Shown here piece by piece: positions 58,452-64,000 of a stretch of 64,000 nucleotides of DNA (position 1 is the stretch's first letter; each line of letters opens with the position of its first letter). Source of the DNA: Litoditis marina (lineage: Eukaryota > Nematoda > Chromadorea > Rhabditida > Rhabditidae); contig OZ038434.1 in assembly GCA_964036275.1 (NCBI GenBank), positions 28,071,511 to 28,135,510 on the forward strand. Reading direction: 5' to 3'. The position numbers and the translations under genes were made by a program. The notes beneath the pieces are model-generated. The model was not told the DNA's origin, made no database searches, and saw only the letters and a list, made by a program, of their open reading frames with translations.

Positions 58452-58803
58452 TCAAACTACTTTTATTTTCGAAAGAAACTCTTTATGCTCAGCTTGAGAC
58501 ATGTTTGCACCATAAAATGATGTTGGAAGTAATCTTGACCAACGACGTATTTTCATGAAATAAGAGTGATAATACGGATTGAACTTCGTAAAGTCTATTT
58601 GAATTTCAAATTGACTATTCCGGCCTCCGGTCGGGCGCAATATAAAAAAGTTGGAAAACTTCAATGGCGACACAGAGTTCAAAATTTGCTTAAAGTTGAT
58701 CAAATCGACTTGCACTCTTCTCACAGCTAGGTATTCGAGTTTAAACATTTTCAATCGATTCTCATACGAAGGTGCGTCTCATGGCGAGACTCTGTTTAGT
58801 TCT
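58452..58803 (-). pseudogene. Possible terminal exon of an unknown minus-strand gene (copy 2)
   Basis: Copy of 49769-50120 with the same open frame and the same repeat abutting its acceptor. Confidence 0.35.
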
Positions 58804-59352
58804 CTGAAGCCTGAACGCTAGTAGATACGCTAGGTCTGAAAAAAAATCTAGTAGTTTTCCAAGGTCTTACTGTAGATGGGCGCCGGATATCGGATATACA
58901 CTGCAATTCGTATACCGTTCCTTTGTGGAATGAAATGTTTTTCATTAAAAGTGCTTTGATACTTTTTTGTATGTTTCTTTTGTCGGTTTAGTTACCTCGT
59001 TTAAGATATGTGTACTGTATATGATTTTTCAGTCCAATCTATCTCAAGTGAAAATGCTCCGAAATGTGTGTTATGATAACACTGTTTATTATAAACACTG
59101 TGTATGTCAATGAGAAACACTGAAAACATATTTTGGTTCACTTATAATATAAACTTTCCTTTGGAGTGGAGTAGTTTTAGCCTTCCGACGCGCCAATTGA
59201 CGACGCCCGGTTTTTACGCGCGCCGTTTTTCTGTACTTTCGAAATTTATCGATTTGTGACTGCTCGTCTAAATTTTTTCATTAATTATTGTTTTCTTTCT
59301 TTTTAATTGCTATTCCATATATTTTTGTTCAATAACGGTTGTTTGGCTTCAG

Positions 59353-60645
59353 GATGGTATCGTGGAGTGTAGTCACAGTGTGGGAGAGGACGATACTCAA
59401 ACCAGTAGGTTTCAATTTGCCTATATTTCAACCTCTTCAGGTGGTTGTATTTTTCGTTATTAAATTTGTGCTGTGGTTCATCAGGAACTATAAGCCGGGA
59501 CACTCGGTCAACTTTTCGAATACGGTGTTTTTGTTTGCTTTTTATTAAGTTGAATAACTTCCAGTTGAATAGAATTAGAAATGAGCTTGCAAAATGGAAT
59601 GATCCAATTTCCTTCGATTTCGCTTTGAAGAAAGCGTGTGTTGTACTAGTAACGAGCTATGCATATTTAAAATTGCCATTTATATTGCATTTAGAGTGTG
59701 AATTTGATTTTTTGATGATTTTGCATTGAAAATGATGGATTTTCTCAGTTTCCACGAATAATTTGATTTTTAACCGAGTTAAGCCGGCTTTTCAGGTTAC
59801 TACTGTTCTGCATAACAGGCGAGCGTTACTTTTAATTACATTTAGTCGATAGAAACTTCTATTTTAATTATAGGTTCCGTGGAGCAACCGACTCTGGTCT
59901 TCAAAATCTACGACAAATCTGGGTGATCCATGGATTTTGATCGTTAGTGAGTGAGGTGGGTTCTGCTTATTTGTTTTATCAGATTTGTGTCTGAAAATAC
60001 TCAGTCACTTTCGCTGCTGTAAATGATGAACGATATAATGCTGATTTTCTTGTTTATTTTCGCTGAACTTTTATGGTTGACGGACAACAGGTCCGATTTC
60101 AAATCGACCGCGACATCAGGTCCGATAACTGCGACAATGGGCCCGGTTTAGACCAATTTTCGTTTGACTAACTTTAATGTTTTTGATCTTGTTTTGGTGG
60201 CTTTAACTATACAAAAAAAGATGTAACAGAAAAAAGTCAATGATTTCAATTCGAATAATGCATGAAACTTAAAGAATTGATGAGATACTCTACCGGACCT
60301 GTTGTCGCTGCTATCGGGCCTGATGTTGCGGTCAACCCCTGTTGTCGCGTAATCAAATTTTATGGAAAATGCTCTACAATTTTATTGTTGACCTCCGAAA
60401 TGAACACCCAATGAGATTTAACTGATTAACTGGTTGGGACACCCGTGACCGTGAGAGATCAGATTAGCTGTCTAACTGTCGTATGTTTGTATTTGAACCA
60501 ATTTCAGGCTGGGAATATTTCCGCTAGCAGCCAGCACCACCAGCCACCGCTTAGCGTCCACCTCCGAGAAGACCAGAGTTGCCGCGACCGGTCACATCCA
60601 CCAGTTCCTTGGTTCCTTCAGCTTTCCCACCTCCACAGAAGTTTG
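59353..60645 (+). CDS. Candidate three-exon gene fragment, unknown function (copy 2)
   Basis: Copies of the exons at 50669, 51190 and 51830 lie at about 59353, 59874 and 60508, with splice sites and phases kept. No other support. Confidence 0.25.
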
Positions 60646-61435
60646 GTTTGTTTCCATTTTGTACAAACACCATACACCTTACACCGCCATGAGTTGCTCA
60701 GTGGTTCTGAAAACTATGTTTTTTCGAATCATGTCGCGTGTCGCCTGCAAAATAGTCAAAATCTGCACTTTTCGTTCAATCTTTTGCGTTAACATCATGC
60801 GTTTACAACTTGCGGTCCTTCTTTTGTAACTTTAAACTCATCAACTGATAAGAATATCTTGGCGGTGTAGGATTTTGTAGTTCCCATAACCCATACTATT
60901 CTCGTACTATCATTTGAATATTGAATTTCTCAAATGTTGTCTGTTGTATACGTATAGCCTTAGACTCATGTTGTTCGAGTAAATTGTGCATTATAGATAG
61001 ATCTCGTTTTTGTAACAGTAGATTCTCTTACAAAAGTCGAAGTATGGAAGTTGTGTAACATGGTTAGTGTTTTAGTGTCAAAATGGTGCAGAGGAGCAGA
61101 GGTATAGGTTCGGAAAGATGTCTCATTTTACTGTTAAAACTAAAATGGTAGTTTTGCGATTACTGGTCACATTTAATTGTTCGAACCAATTACTAGATTG
61201 CTGCTGATATAAATATTATTGTTTAAGGTTGTTTATTAGGATATTATATTCAATGTTTATTGAGTTTGCGTTATTTTCTATGTTATCGTACCCGTGCTCT
61301 TGTTTCGATGTTAAATGTGATGGGAATAAAGTCTTGTAAATACTTTTTGATAAATGACTATATTTAAGAGTGACATTCAATTGAAAAGCTGGTGTGATTT
61401 CGTTGTATATTGAAAATTTATTTATATTCCGGCCA

Positions 61436-61568
61436 GCTCATTTTGAAAGCTACCGTAACCCTGCGCTCATTTTCCTGAGCTACCGTACCTCAAAACGCTA
61501 GTAGATTCCCTAGTTGATATCAACATCGGGTTTTTTCCTCGCGTATCTACTAGCGTTCAGGCTTTAGA
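61436..61568. repeat. Dispersed MITE-like repeat, second full copy
   Basis: Reverse-complement match to 15934-16067: AGCTACCGTA twice, CAAAACGCTAGTAGAT, then GATATCAACATCGGG and CGCGTATCTACTAGCGTTC. It ends about 50 bp from the LINE fragment. Confidence 0.65.
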
Positions 61569-61623
61569 GTTTACAGTACAGTATTCTAGTGAAAGTTCGT
61601 TGAACGTTTTCAATACATGTAAC

Positions 61624-62340
61624 TTATTTCCTGAGGTAAAGGCTCCATACACTGCAGCCATACTCGAGAATAGGTAGCACAAATGATTTGAATAATCTAA
61701 TCATACATTGTGAGTTGGGGTTTGCAAACAGTCTTAGAATGATAAACATAGCACATCGCGCCTTCCTAGTCAAGTTTTCGATGTGCGTGGTGAATGTTAA
61801 ACGATTGGTTACAAGAATACCTAGATCTTTCATAGTCTCAGTTGTTTTAAGGTGTGTCTGATCATAACGCGTATACTGATGACGCGGGTTGTTTTTCCCA
61901 AAATGCATTATGCGTGTTCTGGTTGCGGACAGCTTGAGTTGTCGAGCTGCCATGTAGGAAACTAAAGAATCTATACATGTTTGCAAAACGTGTGTATCAG
62001 AATTGGTTTGAATAGTTTTCAGCATTTTCAGATCATCAGCAAACATATAAAAGCGTACGCCGCGACATACTGGGAACATCTTTGGTAGATCAAACATATA
62101 TATATTAGAAATAGTATTGGACCGAGAACTGAACCCCGAGGTACACCACTGATCACATCAAACGATGAAGAGGAAGAATCGTTGATATTAACTTTGCAAG
62201 AACGATTCTTGAGAAATGACGAAATCCAACACCACAGATTTCCCCTCACTCCCAGTTTGGCTAGGATGTGTAGCACCTTATCATGAGAAACAGTATCGAA
62301 AGCTTTGGCGACATCATAGTAAACTACATCGACATTCGAA
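61624..62340 (-). pseudogene. LINE reverse transcriptase, C-terminal part
   Basis: The minus strand encodes NVDVVYYDVAKAFDTVSHDK, GVPRGSVLGPILFLIYI and, after a one-base-type frameshift near 62095-62100 in an AT repeat, DLPKMFP...MFADDLKMLKT. It ends ILEYGCSVWSLYLRK and a stop at 61624. These are RT motifs with FADD as the catalytic box, typical of CR1/Jockey-like non-LTR elements. The C-terminus is cut short soon after the YG.SVWS motif. The frameshift and early stop make it non-functional. Confidence 0.85.
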
Positions 62341-63510
62341 CCGGGTCATTCCACCCCTTGTCTCGGTCGTGTGAGGTGACCCCTTCCGATTGATTATTAT
62401 GCCATCGCCTCGTCCAAAAATGGTACCTTCTCGAACCCATTTTTCAACCATTTTGAGTGAAATTAAATCACTCAACTCCAAACTCGACAGTCTGACCAAA
62501 TCCCTGCCCACCATTATTCAAGCTGAACTTCACCGTTTCAATGATCGTCAATGTCTCACTATTTATGGCCTACCAGAGGATTCTTCAACAAAGAAAAAGG
62601 TGAATGCAATTTTCGATTTGGTGTCCGTTTCTCCATCTAATATCTCTATTCTACACCGTTTGGGTAAACCTCCTCAAGATGGTTTACCTCGTTCACTCAA
62701 AGTTTCGGTCAAAGATGGTATTCCGTTTCCTCGTCTGATTGATCTTTCTACTGCAATGAAATCCGAAGATTCTATGTCAACTTTTCATGTGCGGAAGTTC
62801 GAAACCCCGGAACAGCGAAAGGCCGGATTCCTCGCCAGACAATCGCAACGAGACGCCGCCCGAGCTGAGGTCACCGACCAAACTACAATCCTGCCAAGTT
62901 CAGCCGACACGAATCTTCAGACAGAAATGGAGGTAGTTGAAGAAAGTAGAAGTTCTGTCATTATTACTTCCCCCTCTGATACATGTGATTCTCCTCAAGC
63001 CATTTCATCTGAACATAATACTTGTCCAACTCCTTCTGAATCCCTTCCAACTGATGATCCAATTTCTATTCCTGCTCCCGGTTCATTCGATAATTTCTAC
63101 AAACACCATGTTCCACCAACATTGTATCCCAGTCAGCTCGAGAGAATTGCTCGCTATTGTAAAGAAGTACACTCTCATTGTGAACAGTCTCCTAATGCAT
63201 CTGTTGAGGACTATTATGTTTTCGTTGTTCCGCCTTACTTCAGAACTACCTTCATTATGAAGTACTACGAGTTGTACGATTACAAGATCATCCCTGCCTC
63301 TCGTATGAAAAACCTTTATATGTGATATTTCTCTTTCTTCTCTCCTTTTCCATCAGCTGCATCAATAGTTCTGAATCTCTCCAGATTTAGTATCTCTCCA
63401 TCCTCGGTATTTTAATTTTCTTATTTACATAAGTTCATATATAATCGTCATCATAACACGTTACAATTTGTTCTGCCATTTATATATGAGCAATAAATTA
63501 TTATTATTAT
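62341..63510 (+). mobile_element. ORF1-only LINE-like retroelement inserted in the LINE RT
   Basis: It begins CCGGGTCATT and ends GAGCAATAAATTATTATTATTAT. Flanking GAA at 62338-62340 and 63511-63513 is a possible short duplication. It splits the minus-strand RT between ...TNNILSSV and NVDVVYYD. It is the same family as 20655-21728, judged by its ORF and tail, but has a longer C-terminal region. Confidence 0.75.
62399..63325 (+). CDS. LINE ORF1-like protein (308 aa)
   Basis: The first ATG is at 62399 (MPSPRPKMVPSRTHFSTILS). A short coiled-coil-like segment (ILSEIKSLNSKLDSLTKS) leads into an RRM-like region (CLTIYGLPEDSSTKKKVNAI...ILHRLGKPPQDG...RSLKVSV), then VRKFETPEQRKAGFLARQSQ, an acidic and Ser-rich linker, and an alpha/beta C-terminal domain (YYVFVVPPYFRTTFIMKYYE). 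The parallels with the 254-aa protein at 20700-21464 are clear in the first 160 residues. The frame is complete, so the insertion may be young. The role is presumed to be RNA binding. It has no enzymatic motif. Confidence 0.7.
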   Translation: MPSPRPKMVPSRTHFSTILSEIKSLNSKLDSLTKSLPTIIQAELHRFNDRQCLTIYGLPEDSSTKKKVNAIFDLVSVSPSNISILHRLGKPPQDGLPRSLKVSVKDGIPFPRLIDLSTAMKSEDSMSTFHVRKFETPEQRKAGFLARQSQRDAARAEVTDQTTILPSSADTNLQTEMEVVEESRSSVIITSPSDTCDSPQAISSEHNTCPTPSESLPTDDPISIPAPGSFDNFYKHHVPPTLYPSQLERIARYCKEVHSHCEQSPNASVEDYYVFVVPPYFRTTFIMKYYELYDYKIIPASRMKNLYM

Positions 63511-64000
63511 GAAATAAGAAACACTACTCAAGATGTTGTTGGTGTAGTCGAGCATTTGATGGGAAGTTGACATACCAGAGCGGAACCACAACTGTTCTTT
63601 CGGAAGAATACAATTAGTGTTTAACCAGGCTTCAAGAGGTTTTTTGATACACCGTTCCATCAGTTTACAAGGAGTGCACGTTATGCTAATGGGTCGGTAG
63701 TCGGACGGTTTGGATGCATTTCTATTTTTTGGCACGGCTGTTACAAATGACCGTTTCCAAACTAGAGGTACAGTACCTAACCGCAGAGAAACACTGAATA
63801 TGTGGGCTAATGGTTCAGTGATTACACTATAACATTCCTTGAATATTGCCTGAGGAATACCATCAGGAGACAACGAAAATGATGGTTTCAGTGTTTTACA
63901 TACTGCAAAAACGTCTGAAGGGCATATTAGGAATGAGCTCAGAATACGATTACTTGGCATTGTCAGAGTTGGTTTATTACCATTATCGGAAACAAAAACG
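63511..64000 (-). pseudogene. LINE reverse transcriptase, N-terminal part (continues beyond window)
   Basis: The minus strand is open from the window edge: DNGNKPTLTMPSNRILSSFL, then SPDGIPQAIFKECYSVITEP, VPKNRNASKPSDYRPISITC, PKEQLWFRSGMSTSHQMLDY and TNNILSSV. These are the fingers motifs of a non-LTR RT (SPDGIP, DYRPIS, FR.G.ST). The homologous continuation is at 62340 downward, past the inserted element. Confidence 0.85.

Larger units (their letters stand above)
57265..61274. other. Flank D2 downstream of G5, duplicate of D1
   Basis: Collinear with 48582-52580 apart from scattered substitutions and small indels. It ends abruptly near 61274, where D1 instead continues into the G5 promoter region, which marks a duplication breakpoint. 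Confidence 0.8.

Noticed and set aside
1..64000. CRISPR arrays, bacterial operons, rRNA genes or intact tRNA genes
   Set aside because: None seen; intron-bearing genes and retroelements indicate a eukaryotic nuclear sequence. The only tRNA-like piece lacks a closing acceptor stem.

Overview
The window looks like nuclear DNA from a Caenorhabditis-type nematode. The evidence is AT-rich intergenic DNA, introns ending in TTTCAG-like acceptors, and tandem C-type lectin (clec) genes with a signal-peptide exon, two C-type lectin domains (CTLDs) and a Thr-rich linker. No species can be assigned from sequence alone. All plus-strand lectin genes were rebuilt by eye from splice signals and reading phase.

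Layout: (1) 1-82, last exon of a lectin gene that starts outside the window. (2) 2655-6377, lectin pseudogene psi1. (3) 8772-15309, intact ten-exon lectin gene G3 (303 aa). (4) 18340-23525, psi2, a duplicate of psi1. (5) 28640-48581, lectin gene G4, broken in its last exon by an LTR retrotransposon. (6) 48582-52580, downstream flank D1 with degenerate coding fragments. (7) 53131-57264, intact ten-exon gene G5 (305 aa), a recent duplicate of G4. (8) 57265-61274, flank D2, a near-identical copy of D1. (9) 61436-64000, a decayed LINE reverse transcriptase on the minus strand, split by another retroelement. The plan is a duplicated (pseudogene + gene) block followed by a duplicated (gene + flank) block. 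The duplicates supply empty target sites, so many insertions can be dated against each other.

The most unusual object is the LTR element at 33584-48524. It has 256-bp LTRs that differ at one visible base, a 4-bp target duplication, and a primer-binding site resembling the tRNA-Gln 3' end. Its single long reading frame is ordered Gag, membrane glycoprotein (envelope-like), protease, RT, RNase H, integrase. One in-frame stop cuts off the integrase C-terminus. Downstream of pol it carries an antisense gene with introns for an EGF-like single-pass membrane protein, plus two overlapping sense ORFs. The second of these is interrupted by a nested minus-strand gag-only LTR element with visibly identical LTRs.

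Other mobile DNA: two members of an ORF1-only LINE-like family (20655-21728 and 62341-63510); two hAT-type MITEs filled with TCGAG arrays; a long hairpin element in a G3 intron; a 3' LINE scrap; a 3.2-kb insertion with imperfect inverted termini upstream of G4 that includes a tRNA-like sequence; and a small palindromic element in a CTLD exon of both pseudogenes. Long stretches of intergenic and intronic sequence hold nothing I can name.
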